In this document: piece by piece, positions 27,405 to 36,609 of the stretch
How the letters are laid out: each line of letters opens with the position of its first letter
How positions within the stretch are numbered: the stretch's first letter is position 1
From: Alphaproteobacteria bacterium
GTDB lineage: Bacteria > Pseudomonadota > Alphaproteobacteria > Rhodobacterales > Rhodobacteraceae
DNA length: 64,000 nt
Direction: 5' to 3'
NCBI GenBank assembly: GCA_030433335.1
Contig: JAUILL010000004.1
Coordinates: forward strand, 62,001 to 126,000
Made by a program: the position numbers and the translations under genes
The notes under the pieces: generated by a model
What the model was told of the DNA's origin: nothing
The model's database searches: none
What the model saw: the letters and a program-made list of their open reading frames with translations, nothing else

Positions 27405-28291
27405 GTATTGTAGCCACCGCCCTGAACCGACCCTTCCGCCTTCTCGATGCCTTCGGGAGGCGATATCGCGTTCAACTCAAGACGGCGCTTCCGGCAATCT
27501 TCTCGATGACGAGCTTGTTGTTCTTTGTCGTGCTCTTGCTCGTACTGTGGATCAGCGATCCCGTGGACTACCGAGAGTTCATCTCTTCTCCAGCAGCGCT
27601 GATGTTGTGGACGGCTGGAATGGGCATCACGCTACTCACCTATGTGGGGTTGATTTTCCTCTGGTCGATGACCCCAGTGTCTCGACGAGTCACACTGCCG
27701 ATTTCAGTGGTCGGTATGCCCGCGTTCATCTTTTCGACCCTCTTTCATAAAGTCGTCGGAGGGTTTCTATCGGACGGCCTGTGGGAACAAGAACTTTTCC
27801 CCAGCCACATATTCCTGCTGATGACGCAGGTTGGATTCGAGGCGCTGTACCTGCGGTACGGGCTTCCGAAGTCCTTTCAGGATATCGCCGCCCGCAAAGC
27901 CGAAGACACCTTTGAGAGCGCCCCAGTGTCCCAACAGGCAATACCGGCAATACCGGCAAGTGCTTCAGAAGATCACGTCGTGACTTTTCCTGGCGAGCCT
28001 GCCATCGCACTGAATGAGATTTGGCTGATCCGCGCATTGGAGCATTACGTTGAAATCCATAGCGTCGCGGGCGAACCACGTGTTGTACGGGCGCGGATCA
28101 CGGATTTTCTGGAACAGGTCAGCGAGGCTCATGGCATCCAAACCCATCGGTCGTGGTGGGTCTCTGCGCGTGCGGCCAACGAACTGGTAACGGAAGGTGG
28201 GAAGCGCTTTCTAGCCCTAAATGATGGGCAGAAAATTCCCGTCTCTCGGGGACGATACCCTGATGTTCTGGCTTGGCTGGCCAAGCTATGA
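27401..28291 (+). CDS. Membrane-bound LytTR-domain transcription regulator, second of pair
   Basis: A 296-residue paralogue of the upstream gene, coupled to it through an ATGA overlap. Four hydrophobic segments occupy about residues 28-50, 62-88, 97-122 and 138-156. After a linker with a repeated AIPAIPA comes the LytTR domain (about 200-296), with ALNEIWLIRALEHYVEIHS, VRARITDFLEQV, QTHRSWWVS and KIPVSRGRY. The near-identical HRSWWVS and K-IPV-RGR blocks show common origin, while the membrane parts have diverged. They could form a heteromer. Target genes are unknown. Confidence 0.87.
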   Translation: MSIVATALNRPFRLLDAFGRRYRVQLKTALPAIFSMTSLLFFVVLLLVLWISDPVDYREFISSPAALMLWTAGMGITLLTYVGLIFLWSMTPVSRRVTLPISVVGMPAFIFSTLFHKVVGGFLSDGLWEQELFPSHIFLLMTQVGFEALYLRYGLPKSFQDIAARKAEDTFESAPVSQQAIPAIPASASEDHVVTFPGEPAIALNEIWLIRALEHYVEIHSVAGEPRVVRARITDFLEQVSEAHGIQTHRSWWVSARAANELVTEGGKRFLALNDGQKIPVSRGRYPDVLAWLAKL

Positions 28292-28311
28292 ACATCGCAA
28301 AGAGGGGGAAG

Positions 28312-28387
<76 letters not shown>

Positions 28388-28450
28388 GGTAGCGCGGTGT
28401 TTAATCTTATGATTTGGGGAAGGCAAGAGCCGTTTTCGAAAAAAGTTCAT

Positions 28451-29029
28451 CTATTCGAGAATAGTTTGCCGACCCTCTCGAAACGCAAAGATCACGCCCT
28501 GACCATCGGGGACTTGAGCCAGTTCATTAATGCTGAGCCCCATCACCTGTGCGCGTAGAAACCGCGAAGTAAAGCCGTGCGTAACGATCACCGCTGGCCG
28601 CTGAAGGTTGCTCAGAAACGCGCCCGTTCGCGCCCACAGGCTGGCAAAACTCTCTCCCTCTGGCACGCGAGAGTAAAAGTCCAAAACTGTCTCGTTCGGC
28701 GCGGGAGCGGGCCAACGTTCAGCGATCTCTGACAGCAGCAGGCCTGCCCATTGCCCCATCCCGATTTCAGCAACCCTTGAGTCGGGCTGGACCGCGCAAC
28801 CTAGCGTCTGGGAAATCGGCGCGGCAGTGTTCAGTGCCCTTCCTTGTGGACTGCTGAACAGGTCTATGTTGTCCGCCAATAACCCCTCTTTTCTCAAGAG
28901 GCCTGCCATCGCATCTGCCTGAGCGATGCCCTTGGCGGTCAGTGGAGAATCCAGCGCGCCTTGCATGCGCCCTTCGGTGTTCGCGACCGTCTCGCCATGG
29001 CGCAGGATGTACAGGTCTGGCAGAGGCAT
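28451..29029 (-). CDS. Histidine phosphatase family protein (phosphoglycerate mutase-like)
   Basis: A 192-residue protein of the branch 1 histidine phosphatases. LYILRHGETVANTEGRMQG at the N-terminus contains the RHG motif, whose His takes up the phosphate. A second catalytic His is in VIVTHGFTSR near residue 150, and Glu in PEGESFASLW. The substrate is not evident; many such genes are sugar- or nucleotide-phosphate phosphatases. It lies between two different tRNA-Val genes on the same strand, an arrangement that may reflect a duplication or insertion. Confidence 0.88.
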   Translation of the reverse strand: MPLPDLYILRHGETVANTEGRMQGALDSPLTAKGIAQADAMAGLLRKEGLLADNIDLFSSPQGRALNTAAPISQTLGCAVQPDSRVAEIGMGQWAGLLLSEIAERWPAPAPNETVLDFYSRVPEGESFASLWARTGAFLSNLQRPAVIVTHGFTSRFLRAQVMGLSINELAQVPDGQGVIFAFREGRQTILE

Positions 29030-29086
29030 CGGCGGGCTCCGTCATACAGAAAGGGCGCGCCCTATGCAGGGAGCGCCCGGGAATTC

Positions 29087-29161
29087 TGGTGGGTGATAAG
29101 AGATTTGAACTCCTGACATCTTCGATGTGAACGAAGCGCTCTACCACTGAGCTAATCACCC
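29087..29161 (-). tRNA. tRNA-Val (CAC)
   Basis: A 75-base cloverleaf on the - strand with the same acceptor stem as tRNA-Val(TAC) and encoded CCA. The anticodon loop TTCACAT between CTTCG and CGAAG gives anticodon CAC (Val, GUG). It differs from its neighbour mainly in the D loop, the anticodon loop and the T stem. Confidence 0.97.
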
Positions 29162-29175
29162 GTTGGGGCGTGGAA

Positions 29176-29502
29176 TTAGCTGTCTTCGCCAGTGGCTGCA
29201 AGCGCTTTCTGGTCGGATTTCTCGCCACTATTTTTACGCAGGCGGACATTCACGACGGTCGCATTCGCGCCGGATTTCATATTTTTGACCATCAACTTAC
29301 CGAGCGGGGGAACATTCACGCCCTGACCACTTGCAAGCGTGTCGCCAAGGATCTCCAACACAGCTTCGACAGCAGCTTTGGCATCCGGCTTTTTCATATC
29401 CAGCTTGGCAACCACCGCGTCGATCAATTCTTTTTTCTTCATCGGTGGGACTGCCGGAGCAGCTTCTTTCGTTGTGACAACAGTCATATCAATTTTTTCC
29501 AT
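29176..29502 (-). CDS. HU/IHF-like DNA-binding protein
   Basis: A small basic protein of about 108 residues. The core MKKKELIDAVVAKLDMKKPD ... AVLEILGDTLASGQGVNVPPLGKL ... follows the HU/IHF pattern of a helical dimerisation base, then strands and a basic C-terminal arm. It carries an extra N-terminal tail before the core and an extra C-terminal tail (SGEKSDQKALAATGEDS). The start is unclear: TTG 29523 and ATGs at 29517, 29502 and 29487 are all in frame without a strong Shine-Dalgarno; I chose 29502. It lies 14 bases past tRNA-Val and follows lon with a terminator between. It is probably a nucleoid protein. Confidence 0.75.
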   Translation of the reverse strand: MEKIDMTVVTTKEAAPAVPPMKKKELIDAVVAKLDMKKPDAKAAVEAVLEILGDTLASGQGVNVPPLGKLMVKNMKSGANATVVNVRLRKNSGEKSDQKALAATGEDS

Positions 29503-29566
29503 AGGGGAATTATCCATAAACAAACACTAGCTTACAAACCGTGTTTTTAAAGCCTAGCACCACTTG

Positions 29567-29600
29567 GCCAAAAGAAAAGCGCACCCAGAAGGTGCGCTTT
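29567..29600 (-). terminator. Terminator of lon
   Basis: Perfect 10-base stem AAAGCGCACC / GGTGCGCTTT around a five-base loop. On the - strand it runs into TTTTCTTTT; the + strand also has T-rich sequence after it, so it may work both ways. It lies about 24 bases past the lon stop. Confidence 0.88.
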
Positions 29601-29623
29601 GTTTTGTTTTTCATCGCGACTTA

Positions 29624-32026
29624 TTAGTGCGCAATCTGGCTCGCCGCCGCTTGTTCTTGCTGGCGTTTGGCCGCTGCAGCCTCTTCGGCAGCTTCGTCCC
29701 ATTCGACAGCTTCGGGCTGCCGGAGCAGCGCCTTTTCAAGCACTTCGCTCACGTGAGTGACAGGGATCAGTTCCAGACCCTCTTTCACGTTATCCGGGAT
29801 GTCGGCCAGATCCTTGACGTTTTCTTCGGGGATGAAGACCGTCTTGATCCCGCCGCGCAGCGCCGCGAGCAGTTTTTCCTTGAGGCCGCCGATGGCGGTC
29901 GCATTGCCGCGCAGAGTAACCTCGCCGGTCATCGCGATGTCCTTGCGCACCGGAATACCGGTCAGCACGGATACAATCGCGGTCACCATGGCCAGACCAG
30001 CCGACGGGCCATCCTTGGGCGTCGCGCCATCGGGCACGTGCACGTGGATGTCCCAAGTGTCGAACTTCGGCGGCTTCACCCCGATCTGAGGGCTGATCGA
30101 ACGGACATAGCTGGATGCTGCGTCGATCGATTCCTTCATCACGTCGCCAAGCTTACCAGTGGTCTTCATGCGGCCCTTACCGGGCAGACGCAGGGCTTCG
30201 ATCTGCAAGAGATCGCCGCCGACCGAAGTATAGGCCAGACCGGTCACAACGCCGACCTGATCTTCCTTCTCCGCCAAACCATAGCGGTGACGCTTCACCC
30301 CGAGGAAATCCTCTAGGTTCTCCGACGTCACAACCACCTTGTCCGCTTTCTTCTGGACGATCTGGGTCACGGCCTTACGGGCCAGTTTTGCCATCTCGCG
30401 CTCCAGATTACGCACACCAGCTTCGCGGGTGTAGTAGCGTATCACGTCGGTCAGCGCTTCGTCGGTGACTTCGAACTCGCCCTTTTTCAGACCGTGCGAC
30501 TTGATCTGCTTGTCGATCAGGTGCTTGCGCGCGATCTCGGACTTTTCCTCTTCGGTGTAGCCCGACAGAGGAATGATCTCCATACGGTCCAGAAGCGGCC
30601 CAGGCATGTTGTAGCTGTTCGACGTGGTCAGGAACATCACATCGCTCAGGTCATATTCGACCTCGAGGTAGTGATCGACAAAGGTCGAGTTCTGTTCCGG
30701 ATCCAGCACTTCCAGCATCGCCGAGGCCGGGTCGCCACGGAAGTCCTGCCCCATCTTGTCGATTTCATCGAGCAGGATGAGCGGGTTCGTGGTTTTCGCC
30801 TTTTTCAGCGCCTGAATGATCTTGCCGGGCATCGAGCCGATATAGGTCCGGCGGTGACCGCGGATTTCGGATTCGTCCCGCACGCCGCCAAGCGAAATGC
30901 GGATGAATTCGCGGCCGGTCGCCTTGGCCACCGATTTACCCAGCGAGGTTTTACCAACACCCGGAGGGCCGACGAGGCACATGATCGGGCCTTTCAGCTT
31001 TTTGCTGCGGCTTTGGACAGCGAGGTATTCAACAATACGCTCTTTGACCTTTTCCAGACCGTGGTGATCCGCATCCAGAATTTCCTGAGCGCGGCCCAAG
31101 TCCTTCTTCACGCGCGAGCGCACGCCCCACGGGATCGACAGCATCCAGTCCAGATAGTTGCGGACCACGGTCGCTTCGGCCGACATCGGGCTCATGTTCT
31201 TGAGCTTCTTGATCTCGGCTTCGGCCTTTTCCTTGGCCTCTTTGGACAGCTTGGTCGCGGCGACCTTTTCTTCCAGCTCGGCGACTTCGTTCTGCTCGTC
31301 GCCATCCCCCAGCTCGCGCTGGATCGCCTTCATCTGTTCGTTCAGATAGTATTCGCGCTGTGTGCGCTCCATCTGGGTTTTGACGCGGCTCTTGATCTTT
31401 TTCTCGACCTGAAGAACCGACATCTCGCCCTGCATCAGGCCGTAGACCTGCTCCAGACGGTCAGCGATGACGACCATCTCCAGAAGCTCTTGCTTCTGAT
31501 TGACTTCGATCCCGAGGTGACCTGCAACGAGGTCTGCCAATTTGCCGGGTTCGTCGGTTTCCGCAACGTTCGACAGGGCTTCTTCGGGGATGTTCTTCTT
31601 GATCTTGGCGTAGCGCTCGAATTCCTCGGCAACCGAGTTTTCCAGCGCAATCACAGCCGCCTCGTCGCCCATTTCCTCGTCGAGGTATTCGGCGCGAGCT
31701 TCGAAGAACGCTTCGTTGTCCAGGTATTCAGTGATCTTGACTCGAGCGACGCCTTCGACCAGCACCTTCACGGTGCCATCGGGCAGCTTCAGCAGCTGCA
31801 GGACGTTCGCGAGCACACCGACACGGTAAATGCTGTCGGTATCGGGGTCGTCGACGCTGGCGTCGATCTGGCTGGACAGCAGGATTTGCTTGTCATCGGC
31901 CATGACCTCTTCCAGTGCGCGCACCGATTTCTCACGCCCGACAAACAGCGGCACGATCATATGTGGGAACACAACGATATCGCGCAGCGGAAGGACGGGG
32001 TAAGAGGAATTGAGAGGTTCTTGCAT
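29624..32026 (-). CDS. lon: ATP-dependent protease La (Lon)
   Basis: A cytoplasmic AAA+ protease of 800 residues that degrades misfolded and regulatory proteins. The N-terminal substrate-binding LON domain starts VLPLRDIVVFPHMIVPLFVG. The ATPase has Walker A GPPGVGKTS (near residue 355) and Walker B LILLDEIDKM (near 420). The protease domain has the catalytic Ser in PKDGPSAGLAM (near 678) and the Lys in GGLKEKLLAALRGG (near 720). The C-terminal tail is Ala/Glu-rich. It is preceded by a leader with inverted repeats. Confidence 0.98.
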   Translation of the reverse strand: MQEPLNSSYPVLPLRDIVVFPHMIVPLFVGREKSVRALEEVMADDKQILLSSQIDASVDDPDTDSIYRVGVLANVLQLLKLPDGTVKVLVEGVARVKITEYLDNEAFFEARAEYLDEEMGDEAAVIALENSVAEEFERYAKIKKNIPEEALSNVAETDEPGKLADLVAGHLGIEVNQKQELLEMVVIADRLEQVYGLMQGEMSVLQVEKKIKSRVKTQMERTQREYYLNEQMKAIQRELGDGDEQNEVAELEEKVAATKLSKEAKEKAEAEIKKLKNMSPMSAEATVVRNYLDWMLSIPWGVRSRVKKDLGRAQEILDADHHGLEKVKERIVEYLAVQSRSKKLKGPIMCLVGPPGVGKTSLGKSVAKATGREFIRISLGGVRDESEIRGHRRTYIGSMPGKIIQALKKAKTTNPLILLDEIDKMGQDFRGDPASAMLEVLDPEQNSTFVDHYLEVEYDLSDVMFLTTSNSYNMPGPLLDRMEIIPLSGYTEEEKSEIARKHLIDKQIKSHGLKKGEFEVTDEALTDVIRYYTREAGVRNLEREMAKLARKAVTQIVQKKADKVVVTSENLEDFLGVKRHRYGLAEKEDQVGVVTGLAYTSVGGDLLQIEALRLPGKGRMKTTGKLGDVMKESIDAASSYVRSISPQIGVKPPKFDTWDIHVHVPDGATPKDGPSAGLAMVTAIVSVLTGIPVRKDIAMTGEVTLRGNATAIGGLKEKLLAALRGGIKTVFIPEENVKDLADIPDNVKEGLELIPVTHVSEVLEKALLRQPEAVEWDEAAEEAAAAKRQQEQAAASQIAH

Positions 32027-32058
32027 AACGCATCCTTGTTCTTGGCAAGACAGCCCGG

Positions 32059-32144
32059 CCCCACATCTGCAGCAGCTCTAGCCATCTCCACGTTTCCGGA
32101 TGTTGATGTGGGGACAGCAGGCCCGATTTACAACCGGTTTGTAA
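32059..32144. promoter_or_regulatory. Inverted repeats in the lon upstream region
   Basis: CCCCACATC (32059-32067) is the exact inverse of GATGTGGGG (32105-32113). Farther out, TTACAA-N5-TTGTAA (32128-32144) forms a second palindrome. Both lie within 120 bases of the lon start and could be an operator and an mRNA stem. No sigma-32-type promoter could be assigned with confidence. Confidence 0.35.
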
Positions 32145-32235
32145 TAGAATGCCCCTGTCGGCAGCGGGCCGCAAGGGGCACTTACGCTTTGCAGGCGCAG
32201 GCAGAGCCACCGCAGCGGCACCTGCCCAGAAGAGT

Positions 32236-32265
32236 GCAAAACCCGCACCATCCGGCGGGTTTTGC
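32236..32265 (-). terminator. Hairpin terminator downstream of the ene-reductase gene
   Basis: Perfect 11-base stem GCAAAACCCGC / GCGGGTTTTGC with an eight-base loop, about 50 bases past the stop of the ene-reductase gene. T residues lie within the closing arm. A second short hairpin (TTGGCC-CACT-GGCCAA, 32287-32302) lies between. Confidence 0.65.
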
Positions 32266-32313
32266 GTTTGATTTATTCTAGCACGATTGGCCCACTGGCC
32301 AAAGCGTCCGGTT

Positions 32314-33387
32314 TTATGCTGCGCTCAGCGTGGGATAGTCGGTGAACCCTTTTTCACCGCCACCGTAGAAGGTCTCTTGATCACCCTCGTTCAGGGGGGC
32401 GCCTTGGTGCAGACGCTCGACCAGATCTGGGTTTGCGATGAACGGACGACCAAACGCGACCAGATCAACGCCATCGCTCAGACGCTTCTCGGCGAGGTCG
32501 TAGTCATATCCGTTATTGCCCATGTAGGTGCCCTTGTAGAGGTCACGCAGGGCATCGAACTGACCGTCCCGCTCGCCGCCGGTCTGACCTTCGACCACGT
32601 GCAGGTAGGCCAGCTTGTATTCGTTCAGACGTTCAAACACGGGTGTAAACGTCGCCATCGGATCACTGTCGCTGACACCGTTCGCATTCGAGAAGGGCGA
32701 TAGGCGCAGGCCGACATGTCCCGCATCCCAAGCAGCAACGACAGCGTCCAGCACTTCAAACAGCAGTCGGTTGCGGTTTTCGACGCTGCCGCCGTAGCGG
32801 TCGTCGCGCTTGTTCGCGCCGTCCTTCAGGAACTGGTCGAGCAGGTAGCCATTCGCGCCATGCACTTCGACGCCGTCAAACCCTGCGGCCTTGGCGCAGC
32901 GGGTGGCGTGCGCGAAATCTTCGACCACGCGGCGCAGTTCATCGGTTTCTAGAGCGCGAGGCGTCGAGGTGTCTTCGAACCCGTTCTTGGTAAAGGTCTT
33001 GACCCCCGCCGCAATCGCCGAAGGCGCAACGGGTGCCTGATCCGCAGGTTGGATCGAGGTGTGGGAGATACGGCCAACGTGCCACAGCTGGACAACGATC
33101 TTGCCGCCCTCGGCATGGACCGCGTCGGTCACTTTCTTCCACGCAGCGATCTGCGCGTCGGTGTGGATGCCGGGGGTCTGGATGTAGCCTTTGCCTTCGG
33201 GGGAAATCTGGGTGGCTTCGGTGATGATCAGACCGGCGCTGGCACGCTGACGGTAGTATTCAACATGAAGGTCATTCACTTCGCCGGTCTCGTCGTCCGC
33301 GCGATTGCGGGTCAGAGGGGCCATGACAACACGGTTGGACAGCTCGATCTTGCCAGCGGTGAAGGGTGTGAAAAGTGCGTCGGTCAT
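32314..33387 (-). CDS. Old yellow enzyme family ene-reductase (NemA-like)
   Basis: A 357-residue FMN-dependent oxidoreductase of the OYE/N-ethylmaleimide reductase group, which reduces activated C=C bonds and some nitro compounds using NAD(P)H. The barrel starts LFTPFTAGKIELSNRVVMAPLTR. VHGANGYLLDQFL near residue 180 supplies the substrate-binding His/Asn pair, followed by DDRYGGSVENR. DLVAFGRPFIANPDL near the C-terminus is the phosphate-binding strand. AAGGAG precedes the ATG. The physiological substrate is unknown. A 120-base gap separates it from tgt. Confidence 0.92.
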   Translation of the reverse strand: MTDALFTPFTAGKIELSNRVVMAPLTRNRADDETGEVNDLHVEYYRQRASAGLIITEATQISPEGKGYIQTPGIHTDAQIAAWKKVTDAVHAEGGKIVVQLWHVGRISHTSIQPADQAPVAPSAIAAGVKTFTKNGFEDTSTPRALETDELRRVVEDFAHATRCAKAAGFDGVEVHGANGYLLDQFLKDGANKRDDRYGGSVENRNRLLFEVLDAVVAAWDAGHVGLRLSPFSNANGVSDSDPMATFTPVFERLNEYKLAYLHVVEGQTGGERDGQFDALRDLYKGTYMGNNGYDYDLAEKRLSDGVDLVAFGRPFIANPDLVERLHQGAPLNEGDQETFYGGGEKGFTDYPTLSAA

Positions 33388-33506
33388 AAAATACTCCTTA
33401 GCTTGGCCCGCAAGTGGGCCTTGGCATTGCAGCTATGAACGCAAACGGGCACCGCAAGTTCCCTTGCCGTGCCCGTGATCGAAACGCAGTTGTGCGAGCC
33501 CGCACA

Positions 33507-34637
33507 TCACAAAGGCTCGATATCTCCTTCGGCCCGTTTCGCGTGGAAATCCGCCTCCCACTGCGCAAAGGTGCCAGCCGCAATCGCGTCACGCATTCCC
33601 TGCATCAGGTCCTGATAGTAGTGCAGGTTATGCCAAGTCAGCAGCATCGACTGGATGATCTCTTTGGCGCGGAAGGTGTGATGCAGATAGGCGCGGCTGT
33701 AGTTCCGGCATGCAGGGCATGTGCAGTTCTCATCCAACGGACGCGGATCGTCCTGATGGCGCGCGTTCTTAATGTTCAGCACACCGCGGCGGGTAAAAAC
33801 CTGCCCCGTCCGCCCTGACCGCGACGGCAATACACAGTCCATCATATCAATGCCGCGTTTCACAGCGCCCACGATGTCATCGGGTTTGCCCACGCCCATC
33901 AGGTAGCGCGGCTTGTCCACGGGCAGCATGTCCGGCGCATAATCCAGCACGTCGAACATCATCTCCTGCCCCTCGCCCACTGCCAGACCGCCGACGGCAT
34001 AGCCATCAAAGCCGATCTTTTGCAGCGCCTCGGCGCTTTCCTCGCGTTGATCGCGGAAGGTGCTGCCCTGCTGGATGCCGAACAGCGCGTGCCCCGGACG
34101 GTCCCCGAACGCATCGCGCGACCGCTGCGCCCACCGCATGGACAGGCGCATGGACTCCAAAGCCTGCTCTTCTGTGGCAGGGAACGGCGTGCATTCGTCG
34201 AAACACATCACGATGTCCGATCCCAGCAGGCGCTGGATTTCCATGCTACGCTCCGGCGTGATCTCGTGCTTGGAGCCGTCCACGTGGCTTTTGAAGGTCA
34301 CGCCCTTTTCGGTCAGCTTCCGCAACCCGGCCAGCGACATGACCTGAAACCCGCCCGAGTCGGTCAGAATCGGACGCTCCCAATTCATGAACTTGTGCAA
34401 GCCGCCCAAGCGGTCGATCCGTTCAGCCGTTGGGCGCAGCATCAAGTGATAGGTGTTCCCCAGCAGAATATCGGCGCCTGTTTCACGGACGCTTTCGGGC
34501 AACATGGCCTTGACCGTAGCCGCTGTGCCCACCGGCATAAAGGCAGGCGTGCGGATCTCTCCACGGGGCGTCGAGATCACGCCTGTGCGAGCTTTTCCGT
34601 CTGTTGCCTTGAGTTCAAAGCCAAAACCTGTTGCCAT
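33507..34637 (-). CDS. tgt: tRNA-guanine transglycosylase
   Basis: Exchanges guanine-34 for the queuosine precursor preQ1 in Asp, Asn, His and Tyr tRNAs. The 376-residue protein has [10 protein letters not shown] (near residue 95), the nucleophile Asp in [16 protein letters not shown] (near 270), and the zinc site [16 protein letters not shown] (near 310). An ATG two codons upstream (34643) is possible; GAGAG spaced seven bases before ATG 34637 favours the shorter start. QueA, the next enzyme, is encoded at the left end of this window. The tRNA-Asp(GTC) genes in this window encode one of its substrates. Confidence 0.96.
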   Translation of the reverse strand: MATGFGFELKATDGKARTGVISTPRGEIRTPAFMPVGTAATVKAMLPESVRETGADILLGNTYHLMLRPTAERIDRLGGLHKFMNWERPILTDSGGFQVMSLAGLRKLTEKGVTFKSHVDGSKHEITPERSMEIQRLLGSDIVMCFDECTPFPATEEQALESMRLSMRWAQRSRDAFGDRPGHALFGIQQGSTFRDQREESAEALQKIGFDGYAVGGLAVGEGQEMMFDVLDYAPDMLPVDKPRYLMGVGKPDDIVGAVKRGIDMMDCVLPSRSGRTGQVFTRRGVLNIKNARHQDDPRPLDENCTCPACRNYSRAYLHHTFRAKEIIQSMLLTWHNLHYYQDLMQGMRDAIAAGTFAQWEADFHAKRAEGDIEPL

Positions 34638-34718
34638 AGTCATACTCTCGTTCTATCGCGCGACTAGTATTACGCGCTGAAACCCCGAATTGGTTCGCGT
34701 ATTAGGAGCCTTGCCAAA

Positions 34719-36149
34719 ATGACTGACCAGACAGACACCATTTCCGGTGCACCGATGCCTTTAACCCTCGGATGGGAGGAGTGGCTCAGTCTGCCTGATC
34801 TGGGGCTGCCCGCCATGCGCGCCAAAGTGGATACTGGGGCTAAAACCAGCGCTTTGCACGCCTTTGACATTGAATCCTTTGGCAGCGCAACCCGTCCACG
34901 CGTTCGTTTCACCGTGCATCCGATCCCTGGACGCGAGGATCTGATCATCCCCTGCTCGGCGGAGATCGTGGATCGCCGCGAAGTGACCTCGTCCAACGGC
35001 GAAACCGAAACCCGTTATGTCATCGAGTCGAACCTGTCGATTGGTGGCCAATCCTGGCCGATCGAGCTGACTCTGACCGACCGCCGCACCATGAACGCGC
35101 GGATGCTGCTGGGGCGTCAGGCGCTGATCGACCATGTCACGGTTAGCCCCAACGACCGCTTCTGCCAGCCGAAACTCAGCTACGACGTCTACCACAGCAC
35201 CAAGATCGCGCAGTCTGCGCCGCGCCGTGCCCTGCGCGTGGCTGTACTAAGCCGCGAGGACAACTATTCCACCCGCCGTCTGGTCGAAGAAGGCGAATCC
35301 CGTGGCCACTCGGTCGAGGTCATCGACACCGCGCGTTGCTACATGGCGATCAACGCGCTGGCCCCCGAGGTCCATTACGACGGCAAGCGCCTGCCTCGCT
35401 ACGACGCCGTGATCCCGCGCATCGGCGCGTCGATTACTAGCTACGGCACCGCGATCATCCGCCAGTTTGAAACCATCGGAACATACTGTGTGAACGGCTC
35501 TCAGGGTATCACCGCCAGCCGTGACAAACTCTACGCCCACCAGCTTATGGCCAAGTACAAGATCGGCATGCCCGTCACTGCCTTTGCCAGCTCACCCAAG
35601 GACACAGGCAACCTGATGGGTCTGGTCGGTGCGGCGCCCCTGATCGTAAAACTGCTCGAATCGACCCAAGGCAAGGGCGTTGTTCTTGCGGAAACCAAGA
35701 AAGCCGCCGAGTCGGTGATCGACGCCTTCCGCGGTCTGAAAGCAAACTTCCTCGTGCAACAGTTCGTGAAAGAGGCCGCTGGCGAAGACATCCGCTGCCT
35801 CGTGATCGACGGCAAGGTCGTGGCCTCAATGAAGCGCACAGGCGCTGAGGGCGATTTCCGTTCCAACCTGCACCGCGGTGGCACGGCCAAAGCGGTCCGC
35901 ATCACCAAAGAGGAACGCGATACGGCGATCCGTGCCACCCGCGCCTTTGGCCTCGGCCTCGCGGGGGTCGACCTGCTGCGCTCTTCCGATGGCCCCAAAG
36001 TGCTCGAAGTGAACAGCTCTCCGGGCCTTGAGGGCATCGAAAAAGCCAGCGCCAAAGATATCGCAGGGCTGCTTTTTGATGCGATCGAGATGAAAGTCCG
36101 CCCCAATCCCGTACGTCGCCGCAAGACAGACGATTCAACAGAGGCCTGA
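34719..36149 (+). CDS. RimB-RimK fusion: retropepsin-like protease domain plus ATP-grasp glutamate ligase
   Basis: A 476-residue two-domain protein. Residues about 15-155 form a RimB-like (DUF785) aspartic-protease-like domain with the motif [13 protein letters not shown] at about 37-48 and [11 protein letters not shown] near 130. Residues about 165-470 are a RimK-type ATP-grasp ligase, with [27 protein letters not shown] and [17 protein letters not shown] (metal-binding Glu/Asn). RimK adds glutamates to ribosomal protein S6 and RimB trims them in Pseudomonas, so here both activities appear fused. It is divergent from tgt and upstream of sufT by about 60 bases. Target protein is inferred. Confidence 0.88.
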   Translation: MTDQTDTISGAPMPLTLGWEEWLSLPDLGLPAMRAKVDTGAKTSALHAFDIESFGSATRPRVRFTVHPIPGREDLIIPCSAEIVDRREVTSSNGETETRYVIESNLSIGGQSWPIELTLTDRRTMNARMLLGRQALIDHVTVSPNDRFCQPKLSYDVYHSTKIAQSAPRRALRVAVLSREDNYSTRRLVEEGESRGHSVEVIDTARCYMAINALAPEVHYDGKRLPRYDAVIPRIGASITSYGTAIIRQFETIGTYCVNGSQGITASRDKLYAHQLMAKYKIGMPVTAFASSPKDTGNLMGLVGAAPLIVKLLESTQGKGVVLAETKKAAESVIDAFRGLKANFLVQQFVKEAAGEDIRCLVIDGKVVASMKRTGAEGDFRSNLHRGGTAKAVRITKEERDTAIRATRAFGLGLAGVDLLRSSDGPKVLEVNSSPGLEGIEKASAKDIAGLLFDAIEMKVRPNPVRRRKTDDSTEA

Positions 36150-36211
36150 CCTCTGGACCTTGGGCAACTCATTTCCTATATGAACAGTCAGGTAATAGGA
36201 CAGGACCAGCA

Positions 36212-36574
36212 ATGACTGAGGCAAACGAACACCTCGAAGGGGCTCCTCTGATCAAGCCCTCGACCACCGACCACGAGCTTTACGACTCGGTCGTAGAGGC
36301 GTGCCGCACGGTCTTTGACCCGGAGATTCCGGTGAACATCTATGATCTGGGGCTGATCTACACTATCCTGATCTCGCCCGAGAACGAGGTGAAGGTCACC
36401 ATGACCCTGACCGCGCCGGGTTGTCCGGTGGCTGGCGAAATGCCCGGCTGGATCGCAGATGCGGTCAGCCCCATCCCCGGCGTCAAGGACGTGGACATCG
36501 AAATGGTGTTCGATCCGCCTTGGGGCATGGACATGATGAGCGATGAAGCCCGGCTTGAACTGGGCTTCATGTAA
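36212..36574 (+). CDS. sufT: SUF-associated Fe-S assembly protein SufT (DUF59)
   Basis: A 120-residue MIP18/DUF59 protein that helps maturation of Fe-S proteins. It has the family's DPEIPVNIYDLGLIY, the conserved Cys in TLTAPGCPVAGEMP, and the terminal FDPPWGMDMMSDEARLELG. The rest of the suf operon is not in this window. It is followed after 35 bases by an A-type Fe-S carrier gene, so the two probably act on the same pathway. Confidence 0.93.
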   Translation: MTEANEHLEGAPLIKPSTTDHELYDSVVEACRTVFDPEIPVNIYDLGLIYTILISPENEVKVTMTLTAPGCPVAGEMPGWIADAVSPIPGVKDVDIEMVFDPPWGMDMMSDEARLELGFM

Positions 36575-36609
36575 TCCTGTCAGCGCGACAGCGTAGGAAG
36601 GACAGCAAG

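Noticed and set aside
30494-32281. 595-codon open frame opposite lon
   Set aside because: It is the exact antisense of a highly conserved protease gene, has no ribosome site and encodes His/Phe/Asp-rich sequence typical of antisense frames in GC-rich DNA.
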